Shown here: positions 30,114 to 36,684 of the stretch, one piece after another
Layout of the letters: each line of letters begins with the position of its first letter
How positions within the stretch are numbered: the stretch's first letter is position 1
Source of the DNA: Candidatus Symbiopectobacterium sp. NZEC151
GTDB lineage: Bacteria > Pseudomonadota > Gammaproteobacteria > Enterobacterales > Enterobacteriaceae
Reading direction: 5' to 3'
NCBI RefSeq assembly: GCF_025962655.1
Contig: NZ_JAGFPE010000005.1
Location: forward strand, 339,368 to 403,367
Length of the DNA: 64,000 nucleotides
Position numbers and translations under genes: made by a program
Notes under the pieces: generated by a model
What the model saw: only the letters and a program-made list of their open reading frames with translations
The model's database searches: none
Told to the model about the DNA's origin: nothing

Positions 30114-30641
30114 ATGATGAAAATCCACCTATTGCTGACGGGCTGTGCACTCGCGGCTGCTTTCGGTGCCGGTTGGTCTCTGCAAGGGATTCGCTGGGAT
30201 GCTGATGTTGCCGTTCGTGACAAGCAAGCCAGCGAACTGCGCCAGACGCAGCAACAATCGATTATCGCGCAGCAGGCGTTTACTTTTCAGCGCGTGAACC
30301 AGATAGCTGCCGATGCCTATCAGCACAGTCTCTCTATCAAGGCCGACTCGGATGAAAAACAGATTATCTACCGCACGGCAGTCAAGCGCGATCCGGTGGG
30401 GCGTCAGTGCGTGCCTGATGCTGTGTCTGGGCGGTTGCTCGACGACGCGCACCGTCTACGTGCCCGCGTCGTGCACCGCGTTGCCCCAGACGCTGACGCA
30501 GCCGGTCATGGTGCCGTTACCGCCGGTTGCCGATTGACTTACGCCCAGGCCGTTTACTGGATTGAGCCACTGCTGGCAGCGCTGGAGCAGGCCAACAGCC
30601 AGCTTGATGCAATACGTACTGCACAGGCCGACAGAAAGTAA
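30114..30641 (+). CDS. Rz inner-membrane spanin
   Basis: From ATG 30114 (or 30117) the product has about 175 residues: an N-terminal transmembrane anchor (LLLTGCALAAAFGAGWSL) followed by a periplasmic, glutamine-rich helical region (KQASELRQTQQQSIIAQQAF) and a C-terminal domain. Position, topology and the nested Rz1 frame identify it as the i-spanin, which with Rz1 fuses inner and outer membranes in the last step of lysis. It starts 4 bp after the endolysin stop. The C-terminal 60 residues, from MPDAVSGRLLDDA onward, look atypical but match the usual YRTAV..DPVGRQCVPDA spanin pattern at their beginning. Confidence 0.75.
   Translation: MMKIHLLLTGCALAAAFGAGWSLQGIRWDADVAVRDKQASELRQTQQQSIIAQQAFTFQRVNQIAADAYQHSLSIKADSDEKQIIYRTAVKRDPVGRQCVPDAVSGRLLDDAHRLRARVVHRVAPDADAAGHGAVTAGCRLTYAQAVYWIEPLLAALEQANSQLDAIRTAQADRK
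30352..30537 (+). CDS. Rz1 outer-membrane spanin lipoprotein, nested in Rz
   Basis: A 61-residue frame inside Rz in another frame starts MKNRLSTARQ and has a lipoprotein signal with lipobox LGGC, then a short proline-rich mature part (TLTQPVMVPLPPVAD). This is the hallmark of Rz1, which anchors in the outer membrane and binds Rz. An upstream in-frame ATG at 30313 is less likely, because it would add 13 residues before the signal peptide. Confidence 0.75.
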   Translation: MKNRLSTARQSSAIRWGVSACLMLCLGGCSTTRTVYVPASCTALPQTLTQPVMVPLPPVAD

Positions 30642-30697
30642 GCCGCTGTCCCCAGCCGTCAGCGCGTTAACCCTACCGACAATCAACTACGGATGAC

Positions 30698-31108
30698 ATG
30701 CCAATCATGATGAAGCATATGCAGCTACGTGCTGCCATTTTGGCTGCGCTGCGCGCTGCCATCACCGAACACACCACTTTTCTTGACGGACGCCCCGTCG
30801 CCTTAACGTCAGACAGCCTGCCCGCTATCGCGGTGTACATCAGCGATGCACAACCGGTGGACAACGCACTGGATGAGGCGCTGTGGCAAGCCAGTCTGCA
30901 CGTTGAGCTTTTCGAAAAGGCAGAGGGGCTGGATTCGACGCTGGATGAAAAGATGGCGCAAAAAATTTCCCCGGTGCTGATGTCCGAGTCAGCACTACAG
31001 GAGAGTACGCAAACCTTCTCAACGCAGCGGTATGACTATCGACGCGACGAAGAAGGGAGTATTTGGAGGTCTGCGGACCTCGAATTTTCAATAACGTATT
31101 ATCAGTGA
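30698..31108 (+). CDS. Lambda gpU-like tail terminator protein
   Basis: The 136-residue protein aligns by eye with lambda gp[15 protein letters not shown], a FLDGRPVAL segment, [25 protein letters not shown] and the end motif [23 protein letters not shown]. In lambda, gpU caps the growing tail tube and fixes its length together with the tape measure, and then docks to the head. It follows Rz by only 56 bp, whereas in an intact phage about 10 kb of terminase and head genes would lie between. Translation may start at 30698, 30707 or 30710. Confidence 0.82.
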   Translation: MPIMMKHMQLRAAILAALRAAITEHTTFLDGRPVALTSDSLPAIAVYISDAQPVDNALDEALWQASLHVELFEKAEGLDSTLDEKMAQKISPVLMSESALQESTQTFSTQRYDYRRDEEGSIWRSADLEFSITYYQ

Positions 31109-31115
31109 GGCCATT

Positions 31116-31592
31116 ATGTCTACAACAGAAGCGATTAAAGGTGCAGGAACCACACTTTGGGTTTTTACCGGCACCGGTGACCCTTATGCCAACCCAACGG
31201 GCGACAGCGGTTGGACCCGTCTGGCGCAGGTCAAGGAGCTGACGCCGGGCGAGATGACGGCGGAATCCTTCGATAACACCTATCTCGACGGCGAAAACGC
31301 CGGATGGAGCGATACCGCGCAGGGCATCAAATCAGCGGGCGACACCAGTTTCACTCTGGCATGGAAAGCCGGCGATCTGGGGCAACAGGAACTGGTTGAT
31401 TGGTTTACCTCCGGCGCCGTGCGCGGCTACAAAATCAAGTATGCCAACGGCGTGGTTGATGTGTTTAAGGGCTGGGTCAGTGCGTTAGGGAAATCGATTC
31501 CCGTGAAGGAGGTGATCACCCGCACCGTGAAGGTCACCAATACCGGCAAGCCGGTGCTGGCGGAAGATGCGCCGGCGGCGGTAACGCCTTAA
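31116..31592 (+). CDS. Major tail tube protein (lambda gpV-like)
   Basis: The 158-residue protein matches the N-terminal tube domain of gpV-type major tail proteins: a [26 protein letters not shown] segment, [15 protein letters not shown], and [22 protein letters not shown]. It lacks the C-terminal Ig-like domain found in lambda gpV (246 residues). It would form the stacked hexameric tube of a flexible non-contractile tail. It starts 7 bp after U and is followed by two strong hairpins that probably set it apart as the most abundant product of the operon. Confidence 0.85.
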   Translation: MSTTEAIKGAGTTLWVFTGTGDPYANPTGDSGWTRLAQVKELTPGEMTAESFDNTYLDGENAGWSDTAQGIKSAGDTSFTLAWKAGDLGQQELVDWFTSGAVRGYKIKYANGVVDVFKGWVSALGKSIPVKEVITRTVKVTNTGKPVLAEDAPAAVTP

Positions 31593-31637
31593 AGCAGCGC
31601 GCGTCGCTGCTTTTTTTATGCCCCGCGTACGCGGGGC
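31591..31637 (+). terminator. Tandem hairpins after the major tail gene
   Basis: aaagcagcg and cgctgcttt (31591-31613) form a 9-bp stem followed by seven T. Directly after it gccccgcg-ta-cgcggggc (31620-31637) is a second perfect 8-bp stem. The first is a good intrinsic terminator inside the tail operon. Partial read-through, helped by Q, would give far more tube protein than downstream tail-tip proteins. Confidence 0.8.
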
Positions 31638-31669
31638 TTATTCGGTAAACATCCTATCAAGGAGAACAC

Positions 31670-32056
31670 ATGTACCTGAAAACCGAGCCTTTTGGCCCCA
31701 ATCAGGTGGTGCTGTCTGAGCTGTCAGGGTTGCAGCGCATCGAGTATCTCGAAGCCATCGTGGAACACATGAGCGCATTGGAGAACATTCCGGACACCAT
31801 CCCGGAGGCCAAGAAAATGGCCATTTTTGGCAGCCTGACCATCAAACTGCACGCCTGGCTGGTATCCCGTTCGCTGTGGCAACAGGATCGGGAGCGCACC
31901 CTGGATGACATCTTCAATCAGGTGCTCAACGACTGGCCGCCGCGCTTGATCAATGAGGCCGCGCTGCTGGTTCAGCACCTCAGCGGCATCGCGCCTGAAA
32001 GTGCCAGTGAGGAACCCGCTGGCGAGAGTGCGTCCAGTACGCCGGGAAAGTCTTAG
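31670..32056 (+). CDS. Tail assembly chaperone gpG-like
   Basis: This 128-residue frame is the short product of the G/GT pair. It has the typical MYLKTEPF...VVLSELSGLQRIEYLEAI start and an acidic C-terminal tail ending in a TAG at 32054-32056. In lambda, gpG and gpGT coat the tape measure and recruit tube subunits during assembly and are not part of the finished tail. Ribosome site aaggagaa precedes the ATG. Confidence 0.82.
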   Translation: MYLKTEPFGPNQVVLSELSGLQRIEYLEAIVEHMSALENIPDTIPEAKKMAIFGSLTIKLHAWLVSRSLWQQDRERTLDDIFNQVLNDWPPRLINEAALLVQHLSGIAPESASEEPAGESASSTPGKS

Positions 32057-32382
32057 CCGCACAGGTGCGTTTTGCGATGCGTCTGGCTCGGGAGTTCCGG
32101 CGTCATGACTGGCGCACGATGCTGTCTGAACTCTCTTCCAGTGAGTTATCGGAATGGTTTGCATTCTATCAGGAGCACTACTTTTCCGACGTGCTGCTGG
32201 ATGCGGAGTGTTGCGCCCTGCGTGCCACGATGCTGGCGTTGACGGGCCATCAAGACATCCCGTTACAGCAACTCAGCTTGTTACAGCCAACGGTTGAGCC
32301 TGAAACGATGAGCGATGATGAACTGATGGCAATAGGCGAAGGATTATTTGGAGGGGTTCGTTATGGCCCAGACAACCAATGA
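31670..32382 (+). CDS. Tail assembly chaperone gpGT-like (-1 frameshift product)
   Basis: A -1 slip at GGGAAAG (32044-32050) joins G to the T frame, which then reads VLAAQVRFAMRLAREFRRHDW and ends at the TGA at 32380-32382. The T part has the typical ELSSSELSEWFAFYQEHYF and DDELMAIGEGLFGGVRYG segments. The fusion is about 237 residues. T has no start codon of its own with a ribosome site, which supports expression by frameshifting. Its end overlaps the tape measure start by 20 bp. Confidence 0.8.
32044..32050 (+). other. Programmed -1 frameshift site GGGAAAG
   Basis: The heptamer is in the G frame as G-GGA-AAG, identical to the lambda G/T slippery site, two codons before the G stop. After slipping, the T frame is open to 32382. 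Confidence 0.85.
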
Positions 32383-33715
32383 ACAGGTATTAAATGTTAA
32401 CGCTGTGTTGTTAAACAGCAGCGTGCTGCGCGTGCAGCAGGATTTGCTGTCGCTGGGAAGTGTCGTTACCCAGGCGACGCAGAGTTTTTCTCAACTGGTC
32501 GCCCAGCAGAGTGCGGCGTTGAAAGCGAGTGAGGTGCGAGCTCAGCCGGGCAACTGGTCGGCGCAGCGCGTGATGGCGCAAGGGAACGCTGATTTTAACG
32601 ATACCAGCGGTTATATGCTGGCAGGGCTCAATGGCATTGGCACCGATCAATCGAAAGATAAAACGGAGGTGAAAACCTGGCGGGACGGCCTGATTGAGTC
32701 ATGGAGCGAATACGCGAAAGTCGCTTCGGATACCTACACCCAGGTGAAAACCGGCGGTGAAGCGGTGTTCAAAACGCTGGACGCGGGATTAACGCGTTTT
32801 GTGAAAACCGGCAAACTGAATCTCTCGAATTTTGCCGAATCCATGCTGAGCATGTTAGCGAACGTAGCGCTCAGGGCATCAATGGTCGAAGGGGTTAACG
32901 CCATTCTGGGTTTTTTCGATATTTCGACAACCACCAAGGATAAAGATAAGGATAAAGACCAGGGTAAAAATAAGCAGAGCACATCTTCAAATCCGGCAAC
33001 CACGGTGGCGCAGCGCAACGATACCCAGAAAAGCAATAACAATCAGGAAGGCGGGGAGTCGAATAACCATATCGGCAAAACCTGGGTAGACGGCCTGAGC
33101 GAGTCCTGGGGGAAATATTCCGAGAGCGCGCTGGATTCCTATTCCATTATTCAGGCTGGGGGAGATGCGGCATTCCAACAGTTAGATAATAGCGTGATGA
33201 ACTTTGTGCGTACCGGAAAACTCAATTTCTCCTCTTTCGCCGAATCGGTGTTGGGCATGCTGGCGGAAATCGCGGTGAAGTCGGCGCTGGTGCAGGGGGT
33301 GAATGCGTTAATGGGGGCTTTTGGTGTAACGGCTAATGCCAAAGGCGGCGTTTATACCTCATCCAGCCTGTCGGCCTATTCCGGGCAGGTGGTCGATCGC
33401 CCCACGCTGTTTGCCTTCGCCAAAGGGGCAGGATTGATGGGCGAGGCCGGGCCGGAAGCGATTATGCCGCTGACCCGTAACGCCAACGGTGTACTGGGCG
33501 TACGAGCGGTGGGCGGCGTGAGTGGCAATACGGCACCGCAGGTCAGTATCAATATCGCCAGCGATGGCCGCATCTCCCAGACCTCATCGGCCGGACTGGC
33601 GCAGTTTGGCAGTGAGATCGGCAGCTTTGTCGATCAACGCTTTAAATCACTGCTGACCCGGGAAATGGGGCAGGGACGCATGTTAAGCACGGCAATGAAA
33701 GGGCGGAGAAGCTAA
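32363..33715 (+). CDS. Short tail tape measure protein (lambda gpH-like C-terminal part)
   Basis: From ATG 32363 the protein has 450 residues, about half the length of lambda gpH (853). The C-terminal third (GLMGEAGPEAIMPLTRNANG and following, ending QGRMLSTAMKGRRS) is the conserved tape-measure C-terminus. Upstream lies an internal duplication: residues about 104-186 (KTWRDGLIESWSEYAKVAS..FVKTGKLNLSNFAESML) and 239-321 (KTWVDGLSESWGKYSESAL..FVRTGKLNFSSFAESVL), joined by a Lys/Asp- and Asn/Ser-rich linker. The long coiled-coil region of typical tape measures is missing. Since tape length sets tail length, the particle would have a very short tail. Confidence 0.8.
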   Translation: MAQTTNEQVLNVNAVLLNSSVLRVQQDLLSLGSVVTQATQSFSQLVAQQSAALKASEVRAQPGNWSAQRVMAQGNADFNDTSGYMLAGLNGIGTDQSKDKTEVKTWRDGLIESWSEYAKVASDTYTQVKTGGEAVFKTLDAGLTRFVKTGKLNLSNFAESMLSMLANVALRASMVEGVNAILGFFDISTTTKDKDKDKDQGKNKQSTSSNPATTVAQRNDTQKSNNNQEGGESNNHIGKTWVDGLSESWGKYSESALDSYSIIQAGGDAAFQQLDNSVMNFVRTGKLNFSSFAESVLGMLAEIAVKSALVQGVNALMGAFGVTANAKGGVYTSSSLSAYSGQVVDRPTLFAFAKGAGLMGEAGPEAIMPLTRNANGVLGVRAVGGVSGNTAPQVSINIASDGRISQTSSAGLAQFGSEIGSFVDQRFKSLLTREMGQGRMLSTAMKGRRS

Positions 33716-34062
33716 TGGCAATTGAAACATTTCACTGGCCGCTGCAAATCGGCAATCAGCCCGAGGTGCAATACAGCGAAACGGTACGCAAAGTGCAGTT
33801 TGGCGATGGCTACACGCAACTGTCCGGCGCGGGGCTGAACGGGGAAACCATCACTTTTTCCTACGCGTTTCGTGGCACGCTCGACACCGCTGTCGAGATT
33901 CGTGATTTCTTGCGGCGTCACCGCAAAAAATCATTCCAATGGACCCCACCGCATGAAAAAGCGGGGCTGTATCGGGTGGTGGAAGACTCGATAAAGTTTG
34001 CTCCGGCCGGTAACGTTCAGGGGGTGATCACGGCAACCTTCGTTCAGTGGTATGGCGTGTAA
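33715..34062 (+). CDS. Minor tail protein M
   Basis: The 115-residue protein is the phage_min_tail family (lambda gpM), part of the tail tip. The features are the start MAIETFHWPLQIGNQPEVQY, VRKVQFGDGYTQL, the FLRRHRKKSFQWTPPHEKAGLYR stretch and GVITATFVQWYG. Its ATG overlaps the tape measure stop by one base, and gene L follows after 63 bp. Confidence 0.88.
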   Translation: MAIETFHWPLQIGNQPEVQYSETVRKVQFGDGYTQLSGAGLNGETITFSYAFRGTLDTAVEIRDFLRRHRKKSFQWTPPHEKAGLYRVVEDSIKFAPAGNVQGVITATFVQWYGV

Positions 34063-34125
34063 TTAGCGCCGCTTTCATCACCCTTCCCCAGCCTGCGCGC
34101 TGGTTTTTTTGTCTCTGGAGAACCG

Positions 34126-34877
34126 ATGTCTATCAATCTCGACGCCCAACAGTTGGCGCCGGGCGATCGCGTGCGCTTGTTTGAAGTGGATTGCACCGCA
34201 TTCGATGGCCCGGAGCTCTATTTTCACAACCATCCTATCCCGCACAGCGCCGAGGAGCTTGCCGCCGCGGCGGGGGATGAGAATAAACTCCCGGCAAAAT
34301 CCCTCTGGTGGCAGGGAAAAGAGTACAAAGCGTGGCCGACGCATATTGAGGGGCTGGAAATGACCAGCGATGGCAGTGCTCCCACGCCCACGCTGGCGGT
34401 CGGCAATATCGACGGCACCATCACCGCGTTGTGTCTGGTCTATCAAAATCTGGCGCAGGCCACCGTGCGGATTCATACCACCTTTGCTCATTATCTGGAT
34501 GCGCGCAATTTCCCTAATGGCAACCACAGCGCTGACCCGACGCAAGAGCGGCTGGAAGTCTGGTACATCGACAGTAAAGCCAATGAGGACAACGAATCGG
34601 TTACGTTCAATCTCTCCTCACCGGCTGATTTGCAGGGGATCATGATCCCCACCCGGCAGATTCACAGCCTGTGTACCTGGTGCGCACGCGGACAGTATCG
34701 CGGCGCATCCTGTGTTACACCGGATCGCGTTATTTCGACATTGACGGCAATCCGGTCGATGATCCGGCAAAGGATGAGTGCTCCGGGCTGCTTTCCACCG
34801 GCTGCAAACCGCGTTTTGGTGAAGCGGCCGAATTGCCGTTTGGCGGCTTTCCGGGGTCGGCACTGATTAAGAGGTAA
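34126..34877 (+). pseudogene. Minor tail protein L, frameshifted
   Basis: The frame from ATG 34126 codes for the N-terminal 195 residues of lambda gpL-type minor tail protein, up to LCTWCARGQYRGASC. It then leaves the family and stops at 34866 after unrelated sequence. The rest of gpL (YTGSRYFDIDGNPVDDPAK, then CSG..GCKPRFGE and LPFGGFPGS) continues in the neighbouring frame from 34716 to the stop at 34875-34877. The break is one missing base at 34714-34715, where the family has Cys-Gly-Tyr (expected GGT TAC, seen GT TAC). gpL binds a 4Fe-4S cluster through four C-terminal cysteines and links the tape measure to the tip; the shift removes two of them. No slippery heptamer is present, so programmed shifting is unlikely. 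Confidence 0.8.
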
Positions 34878-34881
34878 TAAC

Positions 34882-35610
34882 GTGAAACTGGGAAATTTGA
34901 TCGTCAGCGCGATCCTCGCCCATGCTGAGCAAGAATATCCGCGCGAAGCGTGCGGCGTGGTCGTGCACAATCAACAGCGGCAACGCTACGTGCCTTGCCG
35001 CAATCTGGCACAGGCACCACAGGATCATTTTATCATGAGCCCCGAGGACTATGCGCAGGCCGAAGACAGCGGCACGCTGGTGGCGATCGTGCACAGCCAT
35101 CCCGATGCCACCACCACGCCCAGCGCCGTCGATCTTGCCCAGTGCGATCAATCGCAACTGCCCTGGGTGATCGTCAGTTGGCCCGAAGGCGATGTTCGCA
35201 CCCTGATGCCGCAGCAGGGGATTAAGCCCCTGCTGGCGCGTCCTTTTGTGCACGGCATTTGGGATTGTTACGCCATTGTGCGCGACTGGTATCAACTGGA
35301 GCGCAATATTCAACTGCCGAATTTTGCACGCACGGACGACTGGTGGAACCGTGGCGAAAACCTGTATATGACGCACTACCGCGACGCGGGCTTTACGCCG
35401 GTGACCGATGATATTGCGCCGGGGGATGTGATCATTATGCAAGTGCGTGCCAGCGAGCCGAATCATGCTGGCGTCTACGTGGGCAACGGTGAAATGCTGC
35501 ACCACATGTACGGTCAGCTCAGCCAGAAAGTGCTGTACGGCGGCTACTGGTTGGACAGAACCATTATCCGACTGCGTTATACCGGAGGGAATCATGACGC
35601 TAGCCATTGA
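34882..35610 (+). CDS. Tail tip protein K (JAMM and NlpC/P60 peptidase domains)
   Basis: The 242-residue protein has an N-terminal Mov34/JAMM metalloprotease-like domain (VAIVHSHPDATTTPSAVD holds the His-X-His and Asp ligands) and a C-terminal NlpC/P60 cysteine peptidase domain (Cys in GIWDCYAIVRDWY, His in NHAGVYVGNGEML). This is the gpK architecture; the peptidoglycan-cleaving domain is thought to help the tail tip pass the cell wall. It starts with GTG at 34882, with aagagg upstream inside the last codons of L. gene I overlaps its 3' end by 17 bp. Confidence 0.88.
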   Translation: MKLGNLIVSAILAHAEQEYPREACGVVVHNQQRQRYVPCRNLAQAPQDHFIMSPEDYAQAEDSGTLVAIVHSHPDATTTPSAVDLAQCDQSQLPWVIVSWPEGDVRTLMPQQGIKPLLARPFVHGIWDCYAIVRDWYQLERNIQLPNFARTDDWWNRGENLYMTHYRDAGFTPVTDDIAPGDVIIMQVRASEPNHAGVYVGNGEMLHHMYGQLSQKVLYGGYWLDRTIIRLRYTGGNHDASH

Positions 35611-36214
35611 GTATCAGCCGTTAAAAACCATTCGGCTTTACGGCGTATTGGGCGCAACCTTTGGCCGCGTGCATCGCCTGGCGGTGGAAACCCGGCAGGA
35701 AGCCATAAAGGCGTTAAGCGTGATTATTCCCGGTTTTGAAAAGTTTTTGCTGACGAGTAAATCTCGCGGACTGACCTATGCGGTTTTTGATGGTCAGCAT
35801 AATTTGTCTAAAGATGAGCTAGATTTTAACGTTAGCCATGAGATTCGCATCGCTCCCATTATTATCGGAAGTAAAAATGCAGGGATATTACAAACGATAT
35901 TAGGGGCTGTTTTGGTTGTTGTTGGCGCGTTTGGATCATTCACCCCTTGGGGACAAGCGTTAGGAGGGGCGGCATGGGGTTCCGCGTTAATGAAAATGGG
36001 CGGCGTACTGATGCTAGGCGGCGTGGTGCAAATGCTCACCCCCGTTCAAGGCGGTATTTCGATGCGCCAGTCGCCCGATAATAAGCCCTCCTATGCGTTT
36101 GGCGGTCCGGTTAACTCCATTGCGCAGGGTAACCCGGTGCCGATTCTTTATGGTCGCCGTCGCGTTGGCGGCGCGATTATTTCTGCCGGAATTTACGCCG
36201 AAGACCAGCAATAA
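35594..36214 (+). CDS. Tail assembly protein I
   Basis: From ATG 35594, with ggaggg just upstream, the product has 206 residues and is gpI-like. It shows an N-terminal LKTIRLYGVLGATFGRVHRLAVET segment, a central hydrophobic glycine-rich stretch (TILGAVLVVVGAFGSFTPWG) and the GNPVPILYGRRRVGGAIISAGI end motif. gpI is needed for assembly of the tail tip with J but is absent from mature tails. It overlaps K and precedes a cargo gene that separates it from J. Confidence 0.85.
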   Translation: MTLAIEYQPLKTIRLYGVLGATFGRVHRLAVETRQEAIKALSVIIPGFEKFLLTSKSRGLTYAVFDGQHNLSKDELDFNVSHEIRIAPIIIGSKNAGILQTILGAVLVVVGAFGSFTPWGQALGGAAWGSALMKMGGVLMLGGVVQMLTPVQGGISMRQSPDNKPSYAFGGPVNSIAQGNPVPILYGRRRVGGAIISAGIYAEDQQ

Positions 36215-36307
36215 TTATTGCCTTCATCAACGTTTTACCAGGGCTGTCGTGCTTTATTTACCGTTATCTGTACACAGCAAGTATCTGCACACAGCCAAGG
36301 TAAAAAA

Positions 36308-36637
36308 ATGAAAGCACTCTTATTATTGCCACTGCAATTATGGTTTCAGCCAACTCTGTTTTTCTACGTATTGTTTTTCTCCGTAGGGTTATTGCCGGAA
36401 GGTGCTATCGCCAAATCGCAGCCCGTCAATAACGATCAAATAAAACAAGCCATCATCGATGAGTCTATTTCTGCGTATCCGGGCAATTGCCCGTGCCCCT
36501 ACCATTCGGCGCGTAACGGCAGCAGCTGTGGAAAACGCAGCGCGTGGAGTCGGGCCGGGGGCTATTCGCCGATCTGTTATAAGAATGAAGTGACGCAAGA
36601 GATGATAGATACCTGGAAGAAACGACATAAATCCTGA
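36308..36637 (+). CDS. Small secreted cysteine-containing protein, cargo gene between I and J
   Basis: The 109-residue product has a long hydrophobic N-terminal signal or anchor (about 1-35) and a compact mature domain with the motif CPCPYHSARNGSSCG, followed by RSAWSRAGGYSPICY, with four cysteines in all. This domain pattern recurs in small proteobacterial proteins, but I know no proven function. In lambdoid phages the I-J and J-downstream positions often carry morons such as superinfection-exclusion or surface-modifying proteins. The gene has its own terminator directly downstream, as morons do. ATG 36308 is favoured over a longer frame from 36218 because it leaves an intact signal peptide. 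Confidence 0.65.
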   Translation: MKALLLLPLQLWFQPTLFFYVLFFSVGLLPEGAIAKSQPVNNDQIKQAIIDESISAYPGNCPCPYHSARNGSSCGKRSAWSRAGGYSPICYKNEVTQEMIDTWKKRHKS

Positions 36638-36644
36638 TGCCGAT

Positions 36645-36670
36645 AAACCCGCCTTGAGCGGGTTTTCTTT
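36645..36670 (+). terminator. Terminator between the cargo gene and J
   Basis: aaacccgc and gcgggttt pair as an 8-bp stem with a five-base loop, followed by tctttttaa. It lies inside the tail operon and isolates the cargo gene from J; the J ribosome site (atggagt) follows directly. Confidence 0.7.
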
Positions 36671-36684
36671 TTAATGGAGTACCC

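Noticed and set aside
32941..33000. Lys-Asp repeat in the tape measure as a separate mobile or repeat element
   Set aside because: It is a short low-complexity linker (gataaagataagga-type triplets) joining the two duplicated units.
34711..34720. Programmed frameshift in gene L
   Set aside because: The local sequence tcc tgt gtt aca has no slippery heptamer, and the family normally reads straight through this point.
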